Origin: Blepharisma japonicum
Lineage: Eukaryota; Ciliophora; Heterotrichea; Heterotrichida; Blepharismidae
Assembly: GCA_949751835.1 (NCBI GenBank)
Contig: CATKHK010000095.1
Span: 1-64,000, forward strand
Length of the DNA: 64,000 nt
Reading direction: 5' to 3'
In this document: positions 1 to 9,163 of the stretch, one piece after another
Numbering within the stretch: position 1 is the stretch's first letter
Layout of the letters: the number at the start of each line of letters is the position of its first letter
Position numbers and translations under genes: made by a program
The notes under the pieces: generated by a model
Seen by the model: the letters and a program-made list of their open reading frames with translations, nothing else
Told to the model about the DNA's origin: nothing
Databases searched by the model: none

Positions 1-500
1 GTTGGATGGAAAAGCGGTTAAATTAGAAATTCTTGATACTGCAGGTCAAGAAGAGTTTTCAAATCAGATTAATGTGTATTTAGAACAAAGAGATGCATTT
101 TTATTAGTTTACTCAATAACAGATATACTTTTATGTGATAATGCTTATTATTGATATATATTCATTAGAATATGTTAAAAAGCTATGTCAAATGATTTTG
201 GAGAAGAAAAAGGACATTCTGATCATGATTATAGGAAATAAAGTAGATTTGGACAAAAATCGAAGAGTCAAAATAGAAGAAATTCAAGAAGTTGCTAAAT
301 TGTTTAAATATAGCTCTTATATTGAAGCTTCAGCTAAATTGAATTTTAATGTCACTGAATCATTTATTGAAATAGTTAGGCTTATTTGAAAGAAAAGCAT
401 CGATAATTCATTAGAAATAGAAGACAAAGAAATAAAGATTGAAGTACCTTTTCTAAATCAAGACAAAGGTATGACAAGCAGCTGCTGCTCAATAATTTAA
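1..500 (+). CDS. Ras-family small GTPase, 5' end outside window
   Basis: The frame opens at the window edge with the switch-II motif D-T-A-G-Q-E-E and continues F-L-L-V-Y-S. After base 158 it resumes in another frame with the guanine-binding N-K-V-D motif (about bases 240-260) and E-A-S-A-K. One in-frame TGA (387-389) is read as Trp. The protein ends in S-S-C-C-S-I-I at TAA 498-500, so the last four residues are a CAAX-type prenylation box (C-S-I-I) with an extra Cys before it, as in plasma-membrane Ras proteins. The P-loop and switch I lie outside the window. The two halves differ in frame by 31 bases; see the entry at 128-158. The family call is firm; the subfamily (Ras, Rap or Ral-like) is not resolved. 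Confidence 0.85.
128..158 (+). other. 31-nt frame-breaking insertion flanked by GATATA repeats
   Basis: Inside the Ras-like gene, GATATA occurs at 122-127 and again at 153-158. Dropping bases 128-158 joins S-I-T-D-I directly to Y-S-L-E-Y and restores the reading frame. The segment does not start with GT or end with AG and is twice the intron length seen elsewhere here. It could be a retained internal eliminated sequence (these are flanked by short direct repeats containing TA), an unusual intron, or an assembly or allele artefact. Confidence 0.5.
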
Positions 501-938
501 TTTAATTCTAATTTGTATATAGATTTAATCAGACTTCTAAATTTTTAAATAATTTGAAAATGCTTTCTTAAGTAACTCAAAGTCCCAGAAAAATGCAATA
601 TCAAAGAATAATTTGAATTCAATTAGAAATTTATAAATCGAAATTATTCAAATTAGCACCCATTTGTATATAATTAATTCTACCTTGCCAAAATAACATT
701 TTCGTAGCGAAAAATAGCATTTAATATCTATTTCCGTCCATTTATCGATTCAACAAACTTTACCTCCATTTCACAGCCTTAAAAGGGCAAAACGAATATT
801 ACCATAATTTTTTCTGAGCATTTAAATTGCAGCCTACTTTTCCCCATTCACTAGCGTGCCATTAAATACTCTGATATTCTTAATATTTATAAATCCCAGA
901 AGGATTTGAATTTCGAAACTTTTTTATGCGGTTGATCA
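501..938. other. AT-rich spacer, no gene seen
   Basis: All six frames are closed by frequent TAA and TAG when TGA is read as Trp. I see no tRNA-like or repeat structure. It probably holds the 3' flank of the Ras gene and the promoter of the next gene. Confidence 0.5.
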
Positions 939-1664
939 ATGGTGCCTATTATAATTTTAATAGTGATGCAAAGAAAGAACTCATCTGCCAGAATTTCTTT
1001 ATCAACAAGGAAAGCAGAAGATAGTTCTCGAGCTAATAACAGTGACCGTCACCTCCCTTCATTGCATTCCCCTAGAACTGATCCTTTCCTCAATATGAAA
1101 ATTTCTGATAAAAAAACTCCTTCCCTAAGACCTATATGCTTAGTCAAGCATAAATTGATAAACTCTGCAAGCATGTCCAAGCTAAAGCTACCCAGCAAGT
1201 ATAGAAGGATTGTTTTGGAGCCCTCGTCCTTACAAGTGATTCCAGAGCGTACTCCAAAATTAAGCGAAAGCTCAGCTAGCCAAGCTTATCTTCCATTTTC
1301 ATCTCATATTCTAAATAGAAGGTTTTCTAATCCAGCTATCCATGCTGAGTCTAAGGAAGCTTTAAAGTTCGAAGACTTAATTACCAAAGATTCCGTACAA
1401 TCAAAATACCCAAAATTCCCTCTTCCCAGAATTCTCAGCCAATCCAATTTCCTATTATCTCCAAAAACCAATAATAAAGCATTGAAGCTGAATATCAAGC
1501 AATTAAATATCCCAGAGAATTTTATGTTTTCTCACCGCTCGGCGCCAAATACACACAAGAGGCCTTCAAATGTATCAAAACCTTTCAACTTCAATATAAA
1601 TAAACAAAACCCAGCAGAGATGTCTTTCGGTGACATTGACCAAGACTCTGCAGATTTATTTTAA
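939..1664 (+). CDS. Uncharacterised Ser/Lys-rich protein
   Basis: Open frame of 241 codons ending at TAA 1662-1664. The ATG at 939 gives a short hydrophobic lead (residues 1-9). An ATG at 966 (M-Q-R-K-N-S-S) would start a wholly polar protein and may be the true start. The product is basic, rich in Ser, Pro, Lys and Asn, and looks disordered, with many S-P and S-L-R steps. I recognise no domain. Codon use (A/T-ending but with CTC and CCC present) fits the coding regions nearby. Function unknown. Confidence 0.6.
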   Translation: MVPIIILIVMQRKNSSARISLSTRKAEDSSRANNSDRHLPSLHSPRTDPFLNMKISDKKTPSLRPICLVKHKLINSASMSKLKLPSKYRRIVLEPSSLQVIPERTPKLSESSASQAYLPFSSHILNRRFSNPAIHAESKEALKFEDLITKDSVQSKYPKFPLPRILSQSNFLLSPKTNNKALKLNIKQLNIPENFMFSHRSAPNTHKRPSNVSKPFNFNINKQNPAEMSFGDIDQDSADLF

Positions 1665-1721
1665 GATAAAAAATGCAACTTTGCAACGATAATTAAAAAA
1701 TTTAAATAATTAAGGATTATA

Positions 1722-2099
1722 ATGGAGCAATTCTCTGAGCATTTTTAAAAGCATGAATTTATAGCAAATATTGATTTTTTGCAGGATAATCCTTTTCAAG
1801 AAATTCATAAGGAATTGATATTCGTAATAAATTATTTTTTGGATCGCTATGAAGGAGATATAGAGGATCTGTTAAAGTTTATTTAAATTGAGGAGAAAAA
1901 TTAATTTAATATCAAGACATGAATTTTCGTGATAAATTAGACCAAAAAAATATCTAACAATAAGAAAGTTATTTAACTGCTTTTTATTTCGCAGATATGT
2001 CAAGGAGCCATTATTTTTCATTTGAATTCTATTTTAATAATCTAGGACTCTAGCAAGAAATCCTTTAAAATATTCAAAATAATAAACATTTTTATTTAA
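1722..2099 (+). pseudogene. Interrupted small frame, possible relic gene
   Basis: An ATG at 1722 opens a coding-looking frame (M-E-Q-F-S-E-H-F) broken by TAA at the ninth codon. It then reads 45 more codons, including F-L-D-R-Y-E-G-D-I-E-D-L-L-K-F-I, to TAA 1884-1886. The same frame goes on to 2099 with four further TAA or TAG codons and one TGA. No GT...AG segment of 15-16 nt removes any of these stops. It is either a decayed gene or chance; I favour decay for the first 165 bases. Confidence 0.3.
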
Positions 2100-2182
2100 A
2101 TATCATATCCAAAAATCTTTAAAGCATCTTAGTATTATTAATTCAACCAAAAAATAATGCATTTATTAATCCATTTTCATAA

Positions 2183-3388
2183 ATGTTTTATGCACTTTTT
2201 CTTGTATCAGGTCTTTTAGTTGAAGAAAACACCAAAGCTGAGCCTTTAACTCTTGGCGAATATGCTCTCTACAGTCTTATCTCCTTAGGGTTGGTGCTCT
2301 TTGCAGGACTTATGTCAGGTTTAACAGTAGGCTTAATGGGCATTGATGAAAATGATCTCCATTTGAAAATAGCATGTGGATCTGAAGAAGAAAGAGAGCA
2401 AGCCAAAAGACTATTGCCAGTGATAACCCAGCATCATTGGCTATTAGTCACCCTACTCCTTGCAAATGCTATAGCTATGGAAGCTTTACCTATTTTCTTA
2501 GGCCATATGGTTGGAGGAATTATTGCTGTAATTTTAAGCACTTTATTGATTTTTGTATTTGGTGAAGTCCTGCCTATGTCAATTTTGACAGGACCAAAAC
2601 AATGGTATTTGTCAAGCAAGGCTATCCCAATAGTAAAGCTACTTATGTATATTTTTTACCCTATCAGCAAGCCTTCTGCTTGGCTATTAGATAGGTGATT
2701 AGGACTGAACCATAGTAAAGGGTGGGATAATGACCATTTAAAAACTATTATAAGCTTACACGCAAGCAATGGGACGACTGATAAAGATGCTTTTATCCCT
2801 GGCCAAATTAAATTAATCCACGGTGCTATTGATATGAAGCAAAAAATCGTAAAATCTCATATGATTGATATCGGCAAAGTTTATTGTTTATCATCAGATT
2901 TAATTTTAACAAAAGGCATGCTAAAGTCAATTACACAAAAAGGACATTCAAGGGTGCCTATTTATTATAAAAATAACCCTCAAGAAATTATTGGGATTTT
3001 ATTAATGAAAAATTTAGTAGGAATTGATGAAAATTGCACTATTGAAAGCTCAGGAATAAAGCTAAAAGAAGCTATGTTTGTTAAGCAAGAAACCACAATT
3101 TTAGATATGCTAAATATGCTGCAGCAGCAAAATAAACATATGGCATTTGTGACAGAAGGTGGTAATAAAAAAATTATTGGCATAATTACTATGGAAGATG
3201 TGCTAGAAGCTATATTAAATGCGGAAATTTTAGATGAGGATGATTATGATAGAATTTCGAAAATAATGAAAAGTACTCCACCGAGGTCAAGATCTGGGAG
3301 TAAAGATGGGCTGCAATATACAAAGAAGAATTTATTCAAACCATTCAGCATTTCGCAGGGAGATGACTATCATCTTATGGAGCCATAA
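2183..3388 (+). CDS. CNNM/ACDP-type membrane protein with DUF21 and CBS pair
   Basis: 401 residues with one TGA (2696-2698) read as Trp in D-R-W-L-G-L. The N-terminus is hydrophobic, then a DUF21 transmembrane module spans about residues 30-180, with G-L-M-S-G-L-T-V-G-L-M and the conserved G-E-V-L-P motif. A cytosolic Bateman module of two CBS domains follows (about 215-360), seen in G-H-S-R-V-P-I-Y-Y, I-I-G-I-L-L-M-K-N-L and I-I-G-I-I-T-M-E-D-V-L-E. The tail is Ser/Arg-rich. CNNM proteins and the bacterial CorC relatives mediate or regulate Mg2+ efflux, with the CBS pair binding ATP-Mg. No extended extracellular domain or C-terminal cyclic-nucleotide-like domain is present, so this is a short form. 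The start is the first ATG after an AT-rich leader. Confidence 0.88.
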
Positions 3389-3500
3389 ATAATTTAAAAA
3401 TTTAAGAATATTTACCTTGGTAACTGATTAAAATTAGATTTATTTTATAAAATTTTGCTTTGAATTTTTTGAATGAAAAATATTTAAAAATCAAATAAAA

Positions 3501-4154
3501 ATGTTTAATGCAGCATACTCCAGACTATCAGAAGAAGAAAGGAGAATTCTAGAAGCTTATCATGATAAAGGTAAACAATATATAGTAACACAATGCCAGT
3601 CTAAGCTATTATCTGGTGAAAATTCAATGGAGACAAAATTAAGCCCACGATTGGGAGACCCTCCAGCCAAAGTGCTTCCTACTTATATTTTTAATGACAG
3701 TGAAACTCCTCGACCTATTGATATTCCAAACCAAAGGCTTCGTAAAGAAGATTTGATTAAAAGCTCTGAAACGTTAACTCAAGACTCCACTAGTAAATCG
3801 ACCTCCAGGTCATTTAGAACACAGCAAAGAAAAGTAACCCCTAAAAGGCAAGCACAAGTTAAAACGACACCAAAATCTGCAAGACCATCGAGCAGAAAAG
3901 GAGTATCAAATCCAAGCCAAGTGAAGCCGAAAAAGCCAACAAGACCGCAATCTGCAGCAAGCTCTTCTGCAAAACCGAAGCCGATGTTCAATATATCAAC
4001 TATCCCTAATTTCAAATATGAAGTTGAAAAGCTACTGAGAGCGGTTTTTAGACACTCTGTAAACTGCCCTGATATGAAAGAAGAATTAAGAAAAATAGGT
4101 GGAGTGAAGCTGCTTGATGAATATATTAAATGCAGACATGCAGCGAATACTTAG
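3501..4154 (+). CDS. Uncharacterised protein, basic linker and helical C-terminus
   Basis: 217 codons ending in TAG. Residues 1-35 look helical (R-L-S-E-E-E-R-R-I-L-E-A-Y-H-D). The middle (about 95-160) is a Ser/Thr/Lys/Pro/Arg-rich linker with repeated P-K-x-A-R-P type steps. The last 45 residues form a compact region, Y-E-V-E-K-L-L-R-A-V-F-R-H-S-V-N-C-P-D-M-K-E-E-L, ending near L-D-E-Y-I-K-C-R. I do not recognise the family. Neighbours CNNM and COX15 are unrelated in function and lie on the same strand with short spacers. Confidence 0.7.
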   Translation: MFNAAYSRLSEEERRILEAYHDKGKQYIVTQCQSKLLSGENSMETKLSPRLGDPPAKVLPTYIFNDSETPRPIDIPNQRLRKEDLIKSSETLTQDSTSKSTSRSFRTQQRKVTPKRQAQVKTTPKSARPSSRKGVSNPSQVKPKKPTRPQSAASSSAKPKPMFNISTIPNFKYEVEKLLRAVFRHSVNCPDMKEELRKIGGVKLLDEYIKCRHAANT

Positions 4155-4289
4155 AGATTCGCATTATTAAGTAATAAATAATTATTAATTTTTATTTAAT
4201 ATAGATTATGCTAATAATTTAAGAATACCAGAAAAATTAATAGTAAATTTCTTACTGTATCAAAAATGATGAAAATGTCATAATAAATT

Positions 4290-5372
4290 ATGCAATCCAA
4301 ACTTATAGGGACCTGGCTTCTCTCAACTTCAGTTGGAGTGTTTGGCTTAATCACACTTGGAGGCTACACTCGTTTAAAAAGAGCAGGTCTCTCTATGGTC
4401 GACTGAAAGCCTTTAAATGTAAAATACCCTCAAACTCAAGAAGAATGGGCTATTGAGTTCAAGCGCTATCAAGAATTTCCTGAGTATAAATCCTCTAATT
4501 GCGATATAGAAGAATTTAAAGAGATTTATTTTATTGAATATGCTCATAGAGTTCTGGCAAGATCGATGGGATTATATTTAGCTATACCAATGGGAATTTT
4601 CTGGTGGGCTGGACGCTTTACACCTGCATTTAAGCCAAAAATGCTTGCATTGTTAGGATTTTTTGGATTCCAAGGAGTATTAGGATGGTGGATGGTAAAA
4701 AGCGGCCTTGAAGATAAAGATTATGACCATCGTGTAAAAGTTGAGCCTGTAAGACTTACTACTCATTTAGGCTTTGGGGCAGGTCTTTTTGCATATATTT
4801 CATATTTAGGATTTTCATGTTTCAGAAAATCTCCTGAAGAAGTATTTAACACAGCAGAAAAGCTAAATTCTGCACTAAAAATTAGGAAATGGCTTATAGG
4901 CTCCCTTTGTATGACTGGGATTACAATACTAGCAGGAGCCTTAGTAGCTGGCAGCGATGCTGGCAGAGTTTTAAATAATTATCCCTGGTATGGCGACGAC
5001 TGGGCTTACCCAAAAGATTTTTTAGAAAAACAGCCATGGTATACAAACTTTTATGAAAATAGGTCTATGATACAGTTTGTGCATAGAAATCTTGCATATG
5101 TAACCTATGCGAAGCTATTTTTAACATGGAGAACAGCTAGACTTCTTCCTTTGTTACCTCCTTCTGTGAGATTTGGAATTAATGGGGTTTTCTTGCTATC
5201 AAATCTTCAAGCACTTTTAGGAATCACAACATTAATGAGAGGATGTCCACTGCCAGAATCTTTATCCCACCAAGGAAACGCATTACTTTTGATGGCAATG
5301 ATTCTTTTCAGTCTAAGTGGAGTAAGGAAGCCACCTCAAGAATTTATAGCTAAATTATTAAAGACAGCTTAA
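4290..5372 (+). CDS. COX15: Heme A synthase COX15
   Basis: 360 residues; TGA at 4404-4406 is Trp in the conserved V-D-W-K-P. COX15 oxidises the C8 methyl of heme O to make heme A for cytochrome c oxidase in the inner mitochondrial membrane. Family marks in order are G-G-Y-T-R-L...G-L-S-M (helix 1), E-E-W-x-x-E-F...P-E-Y, F-K-E-I-Y-F-I-E-Y-A-H-R (first heme His), Q-G-V-L-G-W-W-M-V-K-S-G-L, H-L-G-F-G-A-G, a matrix-facing P-W-Y block, F-V-H-R-N-L-A-Y (second half) and S-H-Q-G-N-A-L-L-L (last His). Length is near normal, but the first conserved helix starts about residue 5, so there is no classical presequence. No in-frame ATG lies upstream: the nearby ATGs at 4266-4275 hit TAA at once. Confidence 0.95.
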
Positions 5373-5553
5373 ATAACAAGAAAATATAAAAATTATAATT
5401 TTTATTTTTTATTGAAATTCAAATTTTAGGGTGTAACGCTTAATTTGCCTACTTATATTCAAAAAAAATAAGTAAATTTCTCAGTAATTAAACTAATTTT
5501 TTTAATAAATATAATGGATTCTTTACAATATATCAAAATTTATTAAACTATAA

Positions 5554-6809
5554 ATGAAGAGTTTTGGTCTGATATGTATTTTAGTTATTTTAAAATTAGC
5601 AAACGGATGCAGCCAACTATGTACAGCATGCTCAACGATAACTGGAATATGAATTGTAAACAATTGTACCACTCAATATTGTCGAGCTAAAGACGCAGAT
5701 TGTAATAATAATTGTGTAGCATGCTTAGTTGATAGCCTTCCTCTTTCCTGTGGCCTTATTTCAAGTTCTAGTGAATATTGCGAAAACTCTGCGGTATATA
5801 ACTAAATAGAACACATGTGGAAGTAGTACTCAAACTTACGATTCTGCAGCAGGCTCTATTACACTTCCTTCGCAAATAGGCCAGTTACAAGTCTGTGAAT
5901 GATTTCTTGACCTCAGACGAGTATTTTCTTCCCAAGACAACCATTATGTGGATGTTAAAATTTTATTTGAGAACCCAAACCAAAATGATATGGTATTTTT
6001 CAATTCAGAATATTGGTAATTTAACAATCTGAGCATATGATATATATACTTATGAAAATCCTCCGAAACTGTCTGCTTTATCTCCTATTAAATTTGTATT
6101 GCAGCCTGATAGCTTATCGTCTATGCTTGCTGAAAGGCTCATTAAAGCTGATTATTTAATAATTGATTATACCACTACAAAATCATATTCCTCATATGCA
6201 GGAATCCATATTACCTGAGTATCTCAGGTCAGCAATTCTAGTAGTAATAATGTTGACCAAGTATTAACAATTGTCGCGCTAAGCCTTTCAGTGTTTTTTA
6301 CACTAGTATGCAGCATTACAGTCGCATGGAGAATTATCCGTACAATAAGAAGAAGGGACAGAATCATTGACGGTGCAAGAGTTGTGTATCCTCAAAGTAT
6401 GGGAAGAGCAAGGGAATATGAAGTAATTCCTGACGACTCAGCTATAATTTTATCTGAAGATAATATTGAAAGATATATGCCTAAGTCGAAATACACTCGA
6501 GATCTTGTAGAAGTTGGAGAATGCACATGTTGTGTCTGTTTTGAAGAGTATAAAATATTTAGATTTAAAGAAGATATAGAAGTAAGAAAACTCCTTTGTA
6601 AGCATGTTTTCCATGCAAGCTGTATAGAAGACTGACTAGTTTCACAAGGGGGAATCCCCAAATGTCCATTATGCAAGTTAAATCCCTTTCAACCTCTATT
6701 TCCCCCAGAAAACGCCCATGAAGAAGCACATGAAGAAGTTCATGAAGAAGCTCATGAAGAAATTCCAGAAGAAGTCCAAGTCGAAGTAAGATTAGAGGCC
6801 CCTGAGTAA
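5554..6809 (+). CDS. Single-pass membrane RING-H2 protein, two introns
   Basis: Exons 5554-5793, 5810-5992 and 6009-6809 (introns of 16 nt each) give 407 residues, with several TGA Trp codons. The order is a signal peptide (M-K-S-F-G-L-I-C-I-L-V-I-L-K-L-A-N-G), a Cys-rich luminal segment (residues 18-80), a folded luminal region, a transmembrane helix near residue 235 (V-A-L-S-L-S-V-F-F-T-L-V), and a cytosolic RING-H2 domain (C-C-V-C-F-E-E-Y...C-K-H-V-F-H-A-S-C-I...C-P-L-C). The tail is a His-Glu repeat. This is the layout of Goliath/RNF13/RMR-type ubiquitin ligases, though a typical protease-associated domain is not evident. The role, ubiquitin transfer at endosomal or Golgi membranes, is inferred from architecture. 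Confidence 0.82.
6717..6764 (+). repeat. Four 12-bp units coding His-Glu-Glu-X
   Basis: Four near-identical 12-base units (CATGAAGAAGCA type) encode H-E-E-A, H-E-E-V, H-E-E-A, H-E-E-I in the tail of the RING-H2 gene. The unit length keeps frame, so copy number could vary without breaking the gene. Confidence 0.8.
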
Positions 6810-6918
6810 CTCATTATGTATTCATAAATTTTTCATAGCAATTCAGGCACAAAATCCATTATTTTCCCAATTATGATTTAATATAAATTATTAATACTAG
6901 AAAATATTAATTGAAATA

Positions 6919-8982
6919 TTATTTAGTTAGCTGGCTTCTGTAATCCTTGAATTCTCCTTTAAATCTTCTTAGCCTCTTCTTTTTAATCACCCAAATTTCA
7001 TCACAGACGGAGCTTACGAAATGCTGGTCGTGGCTAATGATTAAAACGCCTCCTGAAAATGTGTCTAACGCCACAATGAGCGCATTGACTGCGTCAATAT
7101 CTAAATGGTTAGTTGGCTCATCTAAAAACAAAATGTGTGGCTGCTTGAAGGCGACTGCAGCAAAGGCAACTCTTGATTTTTGTCCTCCAGACAAAAAGCA
7201 AATGGGTCTTAATGCGAGGTTTCCGGTGATCCCAAATGACCCTAAGTGGGCTCTAATTACTTCTGAAGGAGTGTTAGGATACTGCTTAGCGAGCTGCTCT
7301 AATGGGGATGATGATAAATCGAGTTGGTCAATGTGATGCTGGGTAAAGGTTCCAACCCTAAGCCTTCTATGCTTATAGTAATTTCCGTTGGTAAGGTGCA
7401 GTTCTTCGTTTAATATTTTTAGAAGTGTTGTTTTTCCACAGCCATTTCTACCCAAAATTGCCATTCTGCTATTCATGTCAATATTTATATTGATTTCTGA
7501 TATTAGAATGTCTTCTGGTCCATACCCAAAGGATCCATCGTCAATTCTAAGCAAAGGTGCAGCCAAAGGTTCAACATCCGGGAACTCAAATACACAAGTA
7601 GGGTCATCAATGACATCTTCAATAATTTCCATCTTATTCAAAGCTTTAATTCTTGACTGCACCAATGACGCTCTTTTTGCATTATATCTAAATTTATCAA
7701 TGAATTTTTGTATATGGTCAAGTTTCGCTGCTTGGCTGTCATGCTGCTTTTTTTGATTCAGAAGCTTTTCACTTCTTGTGCGCTCAAAAGTATCGTAATT
7801 TCCTTTGTAATAAAATAAACTTTCGCTATAAAAATGGATTGTATCAGTTGTAACGTTATTTAAGAAATTTCTGTCATGAGACACCACAATTACTGTATTT
7901 TGGTAAGTATTTAAAAATCCTTCAAGCCAAACGACAGTTTCTAAGTCTAAATGATTGGTAGGCTCATCAAGAAGAAGTATATCAGGTCTGCAAAATAGCC
8001 CACGAGCAAGGGCAAGACGCATTCTCCAGCCTCCTGATAGCTGTTGTGTAGGGGTATGCATAGTATCTTGTGTAAAGCCTAGACCGGATAAAATTGATGC
8101 AGCTCTGCTCTCAGCTGAAAATGCATCAATTAATGATAGTTGCTCACTAATTTTTAAGTATTGTTCTGGATCATCTTGTGAGTTATTTAAAGCTTTTAAT
8201 AGTTCTTCTCTTTCTGCATCAGTTTCTAACAGAGTTTCTAATGCACCTTTTTCGTCTCCAGTTATTTCTTGTTCTACATATAAAATATATATATGTTTTG
8301 GGATTTTATCTATTTCCCCCAATGCCATGGCACTAAGCAATGATGTTTTCCCTACTCCATTTCTTCCAATCAGTCCATATCTTCTGCCAAATGCGATTTT
8401 TATTGCTGCATTTTCTAATAAAGTTTTCCCTCCAACCATAATAGAAAATCTATCGACCATGATATCTAAGCTTCTGCTTTCACCTCTCTTATGCATAACT
8501 TTAGGTGGAGGTAATGGCTTATGGATTTGCTTCATAGGGAGATTTTTTATAACTTCTTCTTCTTTCATCCTTTTATTTTTAGGTACTTTCCATAATTTTT
8601 CGCCTGAGTTTGTGTTGACGGATGCTTTTTGGATACCGAGGAACGGATCAATATAGTCTGCAGTGATGCTTTCTGTGGATATGCCAATATCAGAGATCAT
8701 GATACCAGACGGCATTTGCTGTGCCACGATTCTTTCAACTCTCTCCTCGCCTTCGATTCCTTGTGCTTTCAGTTTGCTTCATAAGTCATCTGCGATCCTT
8801 TTGTTTTCACTTTCTGATTTCGTGAAGCCATCAGTAAGAAAATCTTGAAGAAGATCATAAAGTTCTTGTGCACTGCTAGGAGGGTCTTCAATGATCATTC
8901 CTGACATGTAGGAATAGCATCGCTCTGGAATGTCAAGATGTGAGCAGACTCTTCGAATGATGCTCTCAACCTCTTCTTCCAT
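6919..8982 (-). CDS. ABCF3: ABCF ATPase, ABCF3/GCN20-like
   Basis: 687 residues in one frame, with one TGA (8779-8781) as Trp in D-D-L-W-S-K-L. The first 170 residues are a helical N-terminal domain of the GCN20/ABCF3 kind. Two ABC ATPase cassettes follow without membrane segments. Cassette 1 has Walker A G-R-N-G-V-G-K-T-S, signature L-S-G-G-W-R-M-R and Walker B L-L-L-D-E-P-T-N-H-L-D. Cassette 2 has G-R-N-G-C-G-K-T-T, L-S-G-G-Q-K-S-R and I-L-F-L-D-E-P-T-N-H-L-D. GCN20/ABCF3 proteins bind ribosomes; yeast GCN20 works with GCN1 to activate the eIF2-alpha kinase GCN2. Both ATP sites look intact. Confidence 0.93.
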
Positions 8983-9163
8983 TTATTAATAAGTAATTGA
9001 GATTTGCATTTCAGCTGAATTATGCTTACTTCTGCGAGAATTATTATCTGGATAATAAATATTTTACAAGATAGTAAAATCAGGATGTTTATTAGCGGAT
9101 TATGATAAATTTTGTTTTTAGATGTTTTTATGGTTTGCTTGCTTATTTAAAGTTGTTATAAAT

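Noticed and set aside
939-966. 22-nt intron (GTG...TAG) at the start of the unknown gene
   Set aside because: It starts GTG rather than GTA, exceeds the 15-16 nt class and is not needed, because the frame is open without it.
1304-1498. Reverse-strand ORF opposite the unknown protein at 939-1664
   Set aside because: It is an antisense shadow of a longer coding-like frame and has no start context or domain.
6947-8848. Several forward ORFs opposite the ABCF gene
   Set aside because: They mirror the reverse-strand ABCF3 coding frame, which carries all expected motifs.
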